Shown in pieces: positions 1-11,623 of a DNA stretch of 64,000 nucleotides; the stretch's first letter is position 1, and every line of letters begins with the position of its first letter. The notes below the pieces were generated by a model. It saw only the letters and a program-made list of their open reading frames with translations. It searched no databases and was not told where the DNA came from. The position numbers and the translations under genes are program-made. Source of the stretch: Priapulus caudatus (Eukaryota > Priapulida > Priapulimorpha > Priapulimorphida > Priapulidae); contig NW_014577748.1 in NCBI RefSeq assembly GCF_000485595.1, positions 99,689-163,688 of the forward strand, given 5' to 3'.

Positions 1-498
1 CCCCCTCCTCCTTCTCCACCAGCTTCTTCTCCCCTCCTCCTCCATCAGCTCCCTTCTCCCGCTCCTTCTCCCTTTCCTCCTTCTCCACCAGCTTCTCACC
101 TCCTCCTTCTACACCAGCTTCTCCCTTCCTCCACCATCTTCTCCCCCTCCTCCTTCTCCACCAGCTTCTCCCCTCCTTCTCCACCACCTTCTTCTCCCCC
201 TCCTCCTTCTCCACCAGCTTCTCCCCTCCTTCTCCACCAGCTTCTCCCCTCCTTCTCCACCACCTTCTCTCTTCTCCCCCTCCTCCTTCTGCACCAGCTT
301 CTCCGCCTCCTCGTTCTCCAACACCTTCTCCTTTCTCCCCTCCTCCTTCTCCAACAGCTTCTCCCCTCCTTCTCCACCACCTTCTTCCTGCTTCCCTTCC
401 TCCTTCTCCACCAGCTTCTCCCTTCCACATTCTCTACCACCTTCTCCCTTCTCCCCTTCCTTCTTCTCCACCAGCTTCTCCCTTCTCCCCTCCCTCAT
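1..498. repeat. Pyrimidine-rich minisatellite
   Basis: The + strand is almost pure C/T, built from degenerate units of about 24-30 bp around CTCCTCCTTCTCCACCAGCT. The purine strand stays open in two frames and encodes only Lys/Glu/Arg-rich low-complexity peptide, so I treat those frames as artefacts. The array runs off the left edge of the window. Confidence 0.9.
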
Positions 499-502
499 TC
501 CT

Positions 503-654
503 AGCCATATTGAGTCGGCCATACGGCCGCCGTGCGTATAGCCATATTGAATTTTATCCACACGGTCGCCGTGCGTATAGCCATATTGAGTCCGCCACAC
601 GGCGGCCGTGCGTATAGTCATATTGAATCTGATCTACACGGCCGCCGTGCGTAT
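503..654. repeat. Four-copy 37-39 bp tandem repeat
   Basis: Four consecutive units begin with AGCCATATTGA (AGTCATATTGA in the last) and end with GCCGTGCGTAT. Their lengths are 37, 39, 37 and 39 bp. The array directly precedes the left LTR of the BEL element. No function can be read from it. Confidence 0.85.
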
Positions 655-664
655 AGTCTCGGCC

Positions 665-2265
665 GCAGCCACCTGGTGATAACTACAAAAACTGACTTGA
701 CAGTGGGGCCAGACATGGAAATACTCCTACAACTGCACAAATTAGGCCTAAACTATGGAAATGTCCTTAAACAATACCACAGCTAACTCAGGCATGACTT
801 CTCCACTCGACAGGGCCGAAACAGTGCCACTAACGAATGCTAAATAAAACACTGACCAATTTTTACTCAAGCTAGTGTAGCGTTTCGTATCTTCCTGCGA
901 CACCCTATGGCGCCACCGGTCGACACTTAGTGACTAGCACGCAACCTTAGGTCTTTCACTCACCTGTTGTGCCCGGAAGCGTTCGAGCCACTCGAGCGCT
1001 TCAAGGCTACTGCGCTCCCGAAATAACCTGTTCCGCCGTGTTCCGGTTCGGTGCGTCGTGGAGTTAGTCAACCATGCCAGACGAGGGGCGACACACCCCA
1101 CAGACACCACAACGGGGTAGCCCCACCCCTGCCTACCGGCCTTACGTTACGTTGAATAACAAGTGCAAACCCAGGGTAAGCACAGAGGTAAAACAAATAG
1201 AATGAACTATGAACGCAGCCGGGCAAAGGCCTACAGTAACCGACAGCCTCTCTTCCCGTGCAGCCGTGCACGAGAGTTAATACTTCTCAATACTCGTACT
1301 CTAGTCTAGGAATATTAAACCAACCTATTTAATATTCGACTACTACTAGTACTGTATTATTTACTCACCCCACAACGACAACAGGACAATACGACAGTGC
1401 CTGCTCACCAATTAACCGACGCGCCTGTCTCTCTCACCCCTGAGGCAAGGCACACGCCAAACACCCGTGATCGTACAGTACCTCACCACGGGTTATCGTA
1501 CGCTAGTTGTCACTATACCCGCCACACACAGCTCACAGGCCGCTCCACAGCATGCATACGCACGGAGTGGACGCGGCTACATATTATACCACCTGACGAG
1601 TCCTCCCTCACTCGGCTACCGGGACGAACTAAACTACACGTTCTCTCTCAACCGATCCCCGAGCCGAACTGCGTACCGTGTCTCCACACGGCACTCCACT
1701 AGCTGTTCACACGGCCCGCGCCACTCACGGCCGCTAGAGGGGGTGGCTAACCCAGCATGGCTGCCCCCATGTAGGGACTCGACTATCTACATCGTTAATT
1801 GATGAGCCGGCAAAACACCACGAAAACGCACACTAATAGACAGCAGACATCACAAATAATTATACAGACACAAACACGGAACACCCACACTCCGGTTCCC
1901 AGGGAGCCACCCTGCTAGGACCCCGAGGGTCCGGTGCCACCGCTACACTAGACACCAGAAGGGCACATCGCCAAGTTTCTGACAGATTGGACAAAGAAGT
2001 CCTTATACAGTAATTAGCCGGGTGCCTAATCAGCCTAAACCCCTCAAACATCTTCACCACAATGTGTTCTATACATATGCTTACCTCTAGTACAGGGACA
2101 AACTCTCTAAGTAGCAAATTCCACACTTTTACAAGTAGAAACTAAAAATGGTCCCACGTGGTTTCAACAACAACAATGGCGGAAATAACTACATTACCTA
2201 ACACCAGGTGGCGGGGCAGCCCAGACCTACCGGGAGTGCCTAAATAAGGTTCTACTCCCGATACA
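665..2265 (-). repeat. BEL 3' LTR, split by an insertion
   Basis: 665-871 and 1952-2265 align with 11624-11834 and 13260-13566. On the minus strand the LTR starts TGTATCGGGAGTAG at 2265. The purine-rich AGGGAGCCGG immediately upstream on that strand could be the polypurine tract. The insertion at 876-1947 divides it. Confidence 0.8.
876..1947. mobile_element. Probable solo LTR in the BEL LTR, CTAG duplication
   Basis: A 1,072 bp segment starts TGTAGCG and ends CGCTACA and is flanked by CTAG at 872-875 and 1948-1951. Comparison with the other BEL LTR, which lacks it, defines the insertion exactly. A TG...CA ending with a 4 bp duplication and no coding capacity fits a solo LTR of a Ty3/gypsy-like element. 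A MITE with short terminal inverted repeats is the alternative. I see no gene in it. Confidence 0.7.
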
Positions 2266-2502
2266 CCGGCTCCCTAATTGTCAACCGACAATGACAATTA
2301 CTACCTACATGTATAACAACATCATAATAAACACAACTCCAACTTGTACGGTTTTCAACTCCGAAAACAGAACATGAAAACCCAAGTGTCCTAGAACTTG
2401 AAACAGAGTATAGTCCTCCTCCACAGTAGATAACTCTAGTCTCTCATCCTGGGCTCCTCCAACTGATGGAAGACGAACGGACTGCCCATACCGTCTAACC
2501 GA

Positions 2503-2875
2503 TTAGTCCGCCTCCAGGATTACACACAACTTGGTAATCGGGCACTCATATGTGGCATTGCCAACTCGTACTCTAACAACGCGCACTAGTCCCTTGCTGC
2601 CCTCGACAACCTCGGTAACCCGACCCAAAGGCCATCGGCTCCTTGGCCTGCTACGTACTGTCCACTACTAACACAACGTCGTCAACACTCACATTACGTT
2701 CTTCATCTTGCCATTTCTGACGTTCCTGCAGTTGCTGCAAGTATGCTGTGCTCCATTGACGCCAGAACATGTTAGACAGGTGTTGTACCTGACGCCACTT
2801 TTTTACGTAGTTGTCTTCCTTAACGAACAGACCTGGTGGTAGTGATTGGCCGGACGACAGCTTTAGCAAGCGGGC
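2503..2875 (-). pseudogene. BEL integrase C-terminal (DUF5641-type) remnant
   Basis: The minus strand reads a segment containing KKWRQVQHLSNMFWRQW, followed after one frameshift near 2640 by RPRSRWPLGRVTEVVEG and a stop at 2503. These are hallmark blocks of the domain that follows the BEL/Pao integrase core. That domain is thought to help bind DNA during integration. The catalytic core that should lie upstream is absent because another LTR element's gag joins here at about 2875. It is therefore a non-functional tail. The family assignment comes from recognising these blocks, not from a search. Confidence 0.75.
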
Positions 2876-2877
2876 TG

Positions 2878-3260
2878 GAAATTTTTAAGCACATTCTGAG
2901 CGTTTACTTCGCGCAGCGGATCGCCGAAACGTTTAGTTAATTGCTCAGTAAGCTGTTCCAATGTTATAGCAGGCCGTCGATAAGGAGGCGGCGGCAAAAT
3001 TTAGCGGCTTGACCTCCGAGCGTGGATAGGCCAAATGCGTGCAACGACGTATTGTCGAGACCCAATTCTAGTTGTCTCCAATTTAGACTGCTGAGCCAGT
3101 CATCGAAAGTAATCGATAATGGCGCATTATCGCCAGTGTAACGCGGAACGGAAGTGCGAGCTTCCGCAACACGTAGCCCGTGTTGAAACGAGGCAGCAGC
3201 AGATTCAACGGTTGGGCGCAACGATTCGCGAAATAAATGCGCAATCTCTGGTATGTCATT
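2878..3260 (-). pseudogene. gag capsid fragment of a Ty3/gypsy-like element
   Basis: The minus frame from about 3260 reads a Ser/Ala-rich start, then ITFDDWLSSLNWRQLELGLDN. After a frameshift near 2975 it continues LTEQLTKRFGDPLREVNAQN. The block around LTKRFGDP is typical of retrotransposon gag capsid proteins, which package element RNA. It lies directly downstream of the PBS of the LTR at 3718-4510. The frame is broken once and ends at the junction with BEL sequence. The call rests on motif style and context. Confidence 0.55.
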
Positions 3261-3717
3261 CTACGGTGGGTGAGGCAGTTCCATGGGAGAAGCGGGGTTG
3301 CACGATGGACGCGGTTAGGGGATAGGGGTAGATTACTCGAGCAACAATAATATTAATTATCAGACCGTCTTGGTATCTGCGAATGTGTGCAATCAACTAA
3401 TGCACATAGCACGGAGACTGCAACACTCGCACAGGACGCGCATAAGTCAGAAATCGACGACAGTAATGAATTACATGCTCTAGCACGGCAATTAATAACT
3501 TAGACATAATGGGACTTAGATCTAAACCGGTAAAGGTTAGCTTTGCTTAGCCAGCCGACTGTACGGCGCTGTTATGAACATAGCGGTAATACACGAGCGG
3601 TAGATGAAAAAGTGAAGTTGATGATAACACAGTGCTACGGCACAATGAACGTATAGTGTTAGCACCATGGGATGTGCCCACGCAACCAGGAACTTGAGCG
3701 ACTTTCACGGCACCAAA

Positions 3718-4510
3718 TGTAACGTTTGTTTTAACGTTACTATTTTTGTGAAGTTTACAATGTTATGTCAAAGCCATAAACAAGAGAAAGCCAGTTGTTA
3801 TACCATGATTTGGCGTTTAATGGTGATTTGATAAGGTTACAAGATGTTGTCGCGGTCGTGCCTGATTGTGGGGGAGATTCTTCTCGATTCTCCCCTGGTG
3901 TCGGCCTTTATAGCCGCAGGCACGCCCGCGGCGCATGCATCACGCACGCGCCGCCCACACCAATGCCAGCGTTGCACACACTCGCGCATGCGTGGTTCAC
4001 CACCGTGACCCTGGGCGGCGGTGACACCTGACGGCGTAGATGCGTTATGCGCACCACCGTGGTCCTGGGCGGTGGCGACACCTAGCGGCGCAGATGCGTT
4101 TCGAGCACTTATCGTGACTCTTGGCAGTGGTGTTAATTGTCTTTCCGCCTGATTTGCTGCAACTAAGACGCGGTCAGCACCTTTGGACTATATTACATGG
4201 TACACTGCGCACTACTGTCACGTCGCATTATGCGTCGTAATATAGTCGGTGCGATAGCACTATGTCGTAGTCGGCGCACGTGCACACCAGTTAATTAGGG
4301 TCCTCCGTCGGTTAATCCTTTGATCCATCGGCTGGGCCTGCCTCGACTTTCGGCATGCCGTAGTCGATGCACGTGCTCAGCGATTGATTAGTTTCTCCGG
4401 CGGTTAATCATCCAATCCTTCGGCGCGCTCGCGCGACTGTCGACAGAGCCATCGCGCCGGTGCGGGGGGAGACAGCAGCTCTCGCGTTTGTAACGCTGTG
4501 CAGCGTTACA
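3718..4510 (-). repeat. LTR (793 bp) with adjoining primer-binding site
   Basis: It begins TGTAACG and ends GTTACA. On the minus strand it is followed by TTTGGTGCCGTGAAAGTCGC, whose TGGTGCCGTG part looks like a primer-binding site (plus-strand positions about 3702-3715). The middle is GC-rich with several CGCATGCG-like blocks. A related solo copy lies at 44739-45466. No coding sequence is seen. Confidence 0.65.
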
Positions 4511-5130
4511 CAGCTACCAACACCGGGGCCCTTATCGGGTGTGACTAGAGCAGCATGTGTCTTCCTGACCTCAGGATCTCCTACTGGCAGCTCTATTGCG
4601 AAGGGAACCCCGGGCCACTCCGTCTCCGGCTCCCATAGAAAGCCCGGTGCCTTCAACCACCGTTCTACTCCAGCCTTATTCCTAGAAATTATCCCTCTGG
4701 ATGCTATGTCTGCTGGGTTGTTTTGGGTGGGGAGATACCGCCACTGATCTAGAGTGAATCCCTCTTGCATTGTGGCGACCCAATTGGCCACGAACGTGTG
4801 AAAACGACTTGTCCGGTTAGCTATGCAGTGTAGCACTGAGACGCTATCAGTCCAATACACAGTTCTATCAAAGTTGTACTCCATGTCCTCGGTTATCATG
4901 CCGACGAATTTCACGGCAACGCTGGCCACTGTGAGTTCCATTCTTGGTGTGGTTACCTTCATGATTGGAGCGACTCTTGACTTTCCAAACAGCAACGTGC
5001 AGTGCACCTGACCATCGGTGCTCTGCAGATGCACGAAGACTGCGATCCCGTATCCCTGGTCTGATGCGAATGCGTGAAGTTGAACGATTGATTGATTGAT
5101 TGGCAAGAATAGATTACTGCAAATGTCTCA
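4511..5130 (-). pseudogene. BEL RNase H region
   Basis: The minus frame contains ASDQGYGIAVFVHLQS, the Pao-type RNase H start with its catalytic Asp, and later VYWTDSVSVLHCIANRTSRF and NPADIASRGI. RNase H degrades the RNA strand during reverse transcription. The reading frame stays open to the junction with the inserted LTR at 4510. The residues encoded beyond that point belong to the inserted LTR. A frameshift near 5110 separates it from the reverse transcriptase frame. Confidence 0.8.
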
Positions 5131-6320
5131 GGCCGCAGGCTCCTCGGTACCGAGATGTGCTCCAACTGCTGGATCTTGGTGAACCAGCGATACCACTGCT
5201 TCTTTTACTCGTCGTCGATCTTTTCATCCCTGGGAGCCCTTTTTTACAGAGTTCCTGGAGCAACACTCTGGCAGGTAAGATAAACGGTCCAGCCAGGCCA
5301 AGTGGGTCGAAGACGCTGCTTATCACCGAGAGTGGCGTCTTTCTCACGTATGCATAACTTGAAGCCGAAGGTGTCTCCCACCGTGGCCCAGTAGATTCCC
5401 AAGGCACGTTCAGCCTGTTGAGTACTATGATCACTGCCGATTACCACAGGCTTTGGGCTAGCTCTTTCAGATGGTGGAATCGAATCTGCGACGGACTTAG
5501 TGTTGGTGACCCACTTGTGTAGCCGGAAGCCTCCATGACTGCAAACAGATGTAATGTCCTTTCTCAGCCCTACTGCAGCCGTTTCCTCCTCCATGGATTT
5601 CAGCAGATCATCCACATAAAAGCTGTTAAGGATGGTGTCGATGACAGTGTTCGGAAAGTCGTCCTTACTATCTAGAGCACACTGCCGTAAGGCGGTAGCT
5701 GCTGTGGCCGGGCTTGATACCGCTCTGAACGGATGCGTCTTCACCCTGTAGACGCAGGGCTCCCTGGAGAGCTCGCCGTCTGGGTACCAAAAGAACCGCA
5801 GACAGTCTCTATGCCGCTCACTGACTCCTACTTGATTAAACATTTCTTCTATATCTCCCATTATGCCGACTGGCTGTTGACGGAAACGCAACAACACTGC
5901 CACAATGGTGTTGGTCAGGATACCACTCGGTCCTGGGATCAGTGTGTCATTCAAGGATAGCCCCATCACCTTGGCGGAACAGTCAAAAACCACGTGGATT
6001 TTCCCAGGCTTGCTCGGGTTGTATATACCGTGATGTGGGATATACCCTTTTGGCCCCTCGCGTCCGGGGTCGTGGGGTTCGGCCTGAACCCTCTCGGCAT
6101 AACCCTTCTCAGTGAGGTTACTCATGTAGCTCGAATAGTCTCTGTGAAAGTCCGGGGTTTTCACCAGCTTCCTGTGCAGTGATAACGTGCGATTCAAGGC
6201 TTGGCCGCGATTGTCAGGTGGCCTGACCTCTTTGCTGCGGAAAGGGAGATCCAAGTGGTAGTGACCATCTTTACGTTTCATCGACTGCTCCGCTATCACC
6301 TTGAACTGTTTATCCTCCAC
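5114..6320 (-). pseudogene. BEL/Pao reverse transcriptase
   Basis: The main open frame (358 codons, 6320-5244) carries the BEL/Pao RT blocks: KIHVVFDCSA at residues about 107-116, GDIEEMFNQV near 155-164 and the active-site FYVDDLLKS at about 234-242. It copies element RNA to DNA. The C-terminal part shifts frame near 5250-5430 and continues on the same strand with SVISSVFDPLGLAGP, another hallmark block of this clade. The catalytic core looks intact, but frameshifts on both sides break the polyprotein. It overlaps the protease frame by about 25 bp in a different frame, which may be a decay frameshift. Confidence 0.85.
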
Positions 6321-7125
6321 TGAAGATTCTCTCTTGGAGTCGACACCACGTTCAGGGAAGTCATGTCGATCGCCTTTCTGACGAAACGTTCTAATTTTCT
6401 GTTCTGCTCAAGCGCCTCCACAGCCATCACCTCTATCCTAGTGGTAGTGGCCGACTGTCCTTGTACACAGTCTTGGTCTCTTATCACGTTCCACAGAATC
6501 CAGCATAATACAGTCTTAGCTGCATAAGGACTACCACGAGGTCCTGTCTTGATTAACTGAGGGGTGTAAGCGTCCGGTACGTTGTTCCTTATCAGCAGAC
6601 CGATATCTGCATCTAACGTGGGTAACGTGATCCCTTGTAGATGGTCCCATCTTTCAATATCGTGCTGGGTTAGAATGTGTCGCGGTGTCACCAGAATTCT
6701 CTTCTTGGTATAAAGTGGCGGCAAGCGAACATGGTCACTGCCGTCCAAGTCACTGATCTCAAGATCGCTACTCCGGCAAGTTGTCATGCAGTGTGGCATT
6801 CCCATGGTGTCGAGGATAAATGTCCTTTTTTGTCCTGTCACGCCCAACCGCTTTGCGAGCTTGTCGGTGCAGAAACTGACATTACTGCCGGTGTCGAGAA
6901 AAGCATATGTCTCCACAGTGGTGTTGTTCCGAGTTCGGACCAAGACTGGTACAATGGCCATTGTACACTCTCCGGCGTCTCCGGCTCCCATAGAACACAG
7001 TGCCTCGTTGGCTGTGCCGGTAGCCCAGGTATTGCTAGTTTTAGCTTGTGGCTGCGATGGTCGCCTTACTCGACGCGCGTCGTGTAATAAAGTGGGATGC
7101 TTGTCTCCGCACTTCTTACAGACCT
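6296..7125 (-). pseudogene. BEL second zinc knuckle and aspartic protease
   Basis: The minus strand first gives CKKCGDKHPTLLH (about 7115-7077), the second CCHC-type knuckle of BEL gag. The same frame reaches the retropepsin active-site block YAFLDTGSNVSF near 6900. The protease processes the gag-pol polyprotein. Its open frame runs to 6296, where the reverse transcriptase frame begins. A stop or frameshift near 7130 separates it from the first knuckle. Confidence 0.8.
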
Positions 7126-7129
7126 CTCG

Positions 7130-7513
7130 TTATCTACATTCTCGTTTCCTGTGTTCCAGCTTTAAACAGCCGAAACAGAGTCTATTTGCCTTGACGAACT
7201 CTGATCTCTCGTTAGCTGGCTGAGCTATAAAGTTCTCGCATTGATTCATGTCATGGTTAGCGTCCTTGCAGAATCCGCATAGAGCTTCAAAGGCGAATTT
7301 CTTTGTTCTCCCCCGGTTGGTCTCTGTCGACCCCTGAGTGGGGCGGTCAGAACCACCATTCTCGGCCCTGCTAGCCAGGCTACGCATGCCGCTCTTGGCC
7401 TTACTATAAAACTGTTTTCCACCGGCTGTCTTTCTGTTGTCGGCAGACAGAACGTCCCTCACGTATAGAGTGTCCGTGGCTTTTTTAGCTTCCCCACAGA
7501 CGAAGACCACCAA
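7130..7513 (-). pseudogene. BEL gag C-terminal part, zinc knuckles
   Basis: An open minus frame carries FCKDANHDMNQCENF and CFGCLKLEHRKREC, the cysteine/histidine arrangement of BEL nucleocapsid domains, which bind RNA. Its N-terminal side starts abruptly at the boundary of the inserted Academ-like element. The preceding gag half resumes at about 9894. The residues before the junction (VVFVCGEAKKATD) resemble the gag segment normally just after the block found at the far side, so a short piece of gag has been lost as well. Confidence 0.75.
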
Positions 7514-9893
7514 GTGCTTAAACTAAACAACGCACTCGGAGTTGTTCGAAATGTACGACTGCTGCACATCAGCATAGGTAGACGGTTTAGGCCAGACAAC
7601 AGATTGGAGAAAGTGACCGCCATCTAGAACATAGATGCAATTTTCAGGTAGGCTGATTGGTTGCGTGAATTCTTTCAACAGAAGTCCCAAAGAACTCTTT
7701 GTTGGTTTTCGCATCACACCATCTTGGAAGAGCAAAGGTGGCTGGGGAGCAAGTTCATACGCCAAGAAGGATTTCAGCTCTGATCTGTTGTTCAGAACAC
7801 ATGTGATTCTTTTGAAGAGTAGAGATGAATTAACTTCTACTTGCTGTCCTCTGATTCGCACCATCTTCTCTTTAGCACCGATCGTCTTCACTTTGTCATT
7901 GCGATGTAGAGTGATGTGTGTGAGCCTTTTCCCTGACATTTCTGATGCTGCCTTTTCACCAATTTCTACAGCATTGTCAGAGTTGACAGATGTATCCGCA
8001 ACGACTCCGGTGGACAATGACACTAGTTGATCAGGTTCATAGCCCGCAAATGGTGGATGTGCTTCCAGCCATCCAAGAAACACACATCGATGCTTGTTAT
8101 CTCTTGACTGTGTACTTTGCAACATGTCTTTATGTTGCTCTGATGTACAGGTGTGTACTCCTGTGAACTTCTCAAGTGCATCACAGAACGGAACACAGCG
8201 AGGTAGTGCATGGACCCATTTAGTCAACGTACTATCGGTGATGCCCCTACCATGTGTCATTCCTCCAGAGGCTTTCAGCGACCGCATCAGGAACTGTTCA
8301 ATGGTCTGATCTGAGAAGTTACCACTCCAGAATGAGTCTCTGCGACGAATGGTGAAGTACCCCTTCTCTGTGAATAGACTGTACTCATCAGTCGGCATGG
8401 TTTTCTCCAAATCATCCATCTGTTGTAAATACAACCTGGCAGATTTGGCATAGGGTAGATGTCCTGCAGCATGAAAATGTGGAATCATTTTCCTCACACA
8501 GTAGAGATGGAGCGTCCAGTCCCCTGTCCTTTCAGCTCGAATGAAATGTTGTAGAAGAGCCACTTGTTGGATGTACTTTACCCACAGCTTACCGGTCCTG
8601 CTCTGACTTGAAGTATGTTCAAGGAGTTGTGAAATTATCTGGCTCAACTGCTTCACACACTCCTCCTCTGCTGCGTCGGTGGCAGCTTGATCATTGTCAA
8701 GAAGGGCCTTGTACAGGTTTATGAGTTGGTCTTTGTCAACACTATCCAATGTGCCTGGTGCATCTATCAAGACACTTATGAGAGCAGCTAAAGTGAGGAT
8801 ATGAGCACGTACGGCGCGGGAAAAGGCATGTCCAGACATCATATGTAGTATGGATCCCTTAGCATAGACTGTCTCCCACAGTTCTGCCAATCCACTTCCA
8901 GTCATTATCTGCCCAATGCTCCCGAGATAGGACATGAGAAGATGGAATCCTCCGAGACGAACAACTATTCTGTCAAGATCTTGTGAAGAGGCTACAATCT
9001 CTGCTGCCTTGATATACAATGGCTGATCAAACCTTACGGCACATGTGTTCAAACCATGATCTTTGCACTGTTGTTGTTCAAAGTTCAACGCAGTGTATAT
9101 CGTGCTCAGATTGGAGGAGTCAAGATGGATGAATGAGAGAGTTTCAATTCTAGTTCGCTTATATTCATTGCCCTGCATGGCAACCTTCATGAATCCACTC
9201 CATAATGGTCTAGGTGAGAGCTCCCGCAGCACATATCCGGCAACCCACAAGGAGTCCAGGCAGCTGCCAAACGGAGAGAAGAGAGCTCCTGTTCAGGTTT
9301 CTTGAGGGGTTCTACCACAACTGCTCGTAAACCGGGAACGATAGGCTTTCTGTAGGTCAAAATCGGAATGTTTTCGAAGGATCCAAGCATTTCTGCAGAA
9401 GGTAGTTTCACTCTGCGCTATTCATTCTTTTCATTCGCGCTTCTTCCCCCATTATATGGTTAAATATACAACGATGTTCATGATGTACGTTTGGAAGCAC
9501 TTGTTATTGATTTTATATTGTTTAAGTTGTGAAAAAATCCATGGGATGTTTGGTGAGGGTATAGAGTGTAAGGGATCGCCTATCGCTATCATCTAGGATT
9601 AGGGTACTTGTATCACTTGAAACCTCACAAAAAGTACCTAAGTAGATTCCTTGAGCATTAAAACATATAATTAGACATTTAATTCATGTTTCTAGCTCGA
9701 CTGAAGCCAGAGTTATGGGAAAAACCCTAAATGGGGGCAATTTTGGACGCCATCTTGGATTCTGGAAAATGCACAAGGGGGATTTTCGGGGACTTTTAGT
9801 ATGTTATTCTACACATTTTTCTGAACCTATCCAGAAAAATTCAGCTTGTTTTGAAAAATGTCCGGGTTTGGCCATATTTGAGCTAAAAATCGT
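7514..9893 (-). mobile_element. Academ-like DNA transposon fragment inserted in BEL gag
   Basis: This interrupts gag. Both junctions show ACCACCA (7506-7512 and 9890-9896), either a 7 bp duplication or microhomology. It holds a 5' untranslated stretch (about 9420-9893) and a transposase-like reading frame that stops inside the PIN nuclease domain at 7523. The two ends are not inverted repeats, so it is a truncated copy. Confidence 0.65.
7523..9411 (-). pseudogene. Academ-like transposase/PIN nuclease protein, truncated
   Basis: A 575-codon open frame (9250-7523) is preceded, after one frameshift near 9245, by 9411-9250. It contains VRFDQPLYIKA (residues about 72-82) and VRLGGFHLLMSYLGS (about 97-111). 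From memory these recur in a large family of invertebrate repeat proteins. Near residue 500 the block MRKPTKSSL opens a domain that matches the start of the PIN/XPG-like domain in the copy at 45587-48593. The frame ends about 30 residues into that domain, so the nuclease acidic cluster and the Cys-rich tail are missing. The likely role is transposition of its own element. I infer Academ from the transposase plus XPG-nuclease pairing and am not certain of it. Confidence 0.6.
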
Positions 9894-11279
9894 GGACTAC
9901 CACCAATCGTGCAGATAGAAGGTGAGCTCTATATGGTCCGCATACTCCATCAAAAACACTGTAAAGTCATCCAGGTGCTTAGCGTTGTCCGGCTTTATGA
10001 CTGGCCAGTCCAACGCTCTCTTTATGTAGGTTGCTGCAACGACTTCCGGGTCGCCATATCTAGTCTTCAATTCGTTCATGGTGGCTTTATAACGTACCGT
10101 ACTCTCTAGGTGGGAGTACCCTTTTACTATCTTGTGAGCGTCCGCAGTGGTGTACTGTTCCAAGTAGCTAAGTCTCTCATCGTCAGAGCCTGTGTACGCA
10201 ACTATTCTCGTCTTGAACGGACGAAGGAAACGTGGATATTCCATCGGGTCTCCTCCGAACTTCTGGAGTGCTATCTGTGGTTTCCTAAGTTCCTTGGTGA
10301 TGAAACCCAGGTCCGGTGCTGGAACGTATGGTTGAGCATCAGGAGATAGTTTCTGGTAAGGCTGGACTACAGCAGGTGCTGTCTGAGCCTGTCTTTGAGT
10401 TATGGCGTGTTGGCCACTGTTGGCCACGAAGTGAGCGGTCCTAGCTGCGGCCGTCTCCTCGAAGGTAGGCATAACATTAACGTTGTTGCTAAGGAGGTCG
10501 GGTTTAAAGTCACCACGCTCGTTTATCTCTATCTCCTCTATAACTCTCACCCTAGCGTCACTGACGTTTAACTCTGCCCTTATTCTGAGTTTCTCCTCCT
10601 TGAGCCTGAGCGCCAACTTGGCCTGCTCAAGCTCTGCCTGTTCCTGAAGGGCTGCTGCTCGGGCCTTGAGCTCTGCCCGTCGCTGATCTTCCTTCATCCT
10701 GGCCATGGATAGGTTACTACCAACCGATGAAGTCCTGGATGAATGCTTAGATCTAGACACGCGAGAACGTCTATCCTCCTCCGTGTGTAGAACCACTGTA
10801 TCGTGTAGCCCGAACCACTGTTCAGCCTCTTGCTTACAGGCCCTATAATATAGGTTTTTCTTCTTGTGGTGATGGTCGTCATCCAGCCGTCGCTCATCGA
10901 CAGTGAGCAACTTCTGGTATTCTTGGTGAGCGACCAGGAGCCTCTCATAAACCTGGAGCCATGCCCCATACAGTTCGCGCATGCGTGGGATCTCGACTGC
11001 GGGTTCAGTCTGTCCCTGCATTAGCTCGCGTACTCCTGTGCACAGCCTTTCTAGTGCTGTGCTGCAGGTATTACGATTGGCCAACTTCACTTCCTTGAAG
11101 TACTCTGCCCCTTTTTCTGTTAACACCTGCTTCCGTTTACCGTTGGGCTCTGAATTCCCGCCTACGGCACCGGGCAACTTTACCTCGGTGGTGGGCTGTC
11201 CGACTTCCGCATCATCGTTCCCCTGGGGGTCCGGAACCTTAGCCAGGTTTGGCCCGTTACCGTCATCGAGTTCTGACAT
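9894..11279 (-). pseudogene. BEL gag N-terminal part
   Basis: The start at 11279 (MSELDDGNGPNL) is the first ATG of a long minus frame, about 345 bp inside the 5' LTR. Residues about 195-265 form a charged Ala/Glu/Lys-rich segment likely to be coiled coil. From about residue 335 the protein reads LQKFGGDPMEYPRFLRPFKT and later RYGDPEVVAATYIKRAL, the DUF1759-type capsid region of BEL gag. It ends in YLHDWW at the inserted transposon. About 20 residues usually present between the last blocks appear to be missing, so there was also a small deletion. The product would be the structural protein of virus-like particles. Confidence 0.8.
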
Positions 11280-11623
11280 CTTTCTGGTTCTAATGTCAAT
11301 GTTTTACCTTTTTAACAAGAGTCCTTAAGAGTTCTTACGTCTTGACTTGCTGAACTTCCGAGAGATGTTCAACCTTCGAGTTTACTGTTACGGCACCCGT
11401 CGAAAAAGACTTAGGAAGGCGGTCAAGTCCAGTAAAACGATAGTTTTTATTTTAGATCACATGATCACCTCATCTTTACATCTAGTTCACTTCTCTTTGG
11501 TCACGTGTCAATTTTGGTCACGTAAACTAGAAATACAAACGTATAAACCGAAAATTACTAACAGGAAATCAGTTCAAATCACAAGAATCCATACAGTCCC
11601 AAACAGTAAAAAAGCCGGAAGGT
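11280..11623 (-). other. BEL leader between 5' LTR and gag
   Basis: About 340 bp separate the 5' LTR from the gag start. The minus strand directly after the LTR reads CCTTCCGGCTTTTTTACTG. I could not identify a convincing primer-binding site starting TGG at the exact LTR edge. No reading frame of note is seen here. Confidence 0.5.

Larger units (their letters stand above)
2876..4510 (-). mobile_element. 5' fragment of a second LTR retrotransposon, inside BEL
   Basis: On the minus strand this reads LTR (4510-3718), primer-binding site, then the start of gag, and stops abruptly at about 2875 against the BEL integrase tail. The right junction is the sharp TGTAACG terminus at 4510 against BEL pol. 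Loss of everything past gag, together with the BEL integrase core, suggests insertion followed by a deletion spanning both elements. Confidence 0.65.

Noticed and set aside
96-621. Glu/Lys/Arg-rich minus frames of 114 and 170 codons
   Set aside because: They translate the pyrimidine-rich minisatellite, with no domain or non-repeat sequence.
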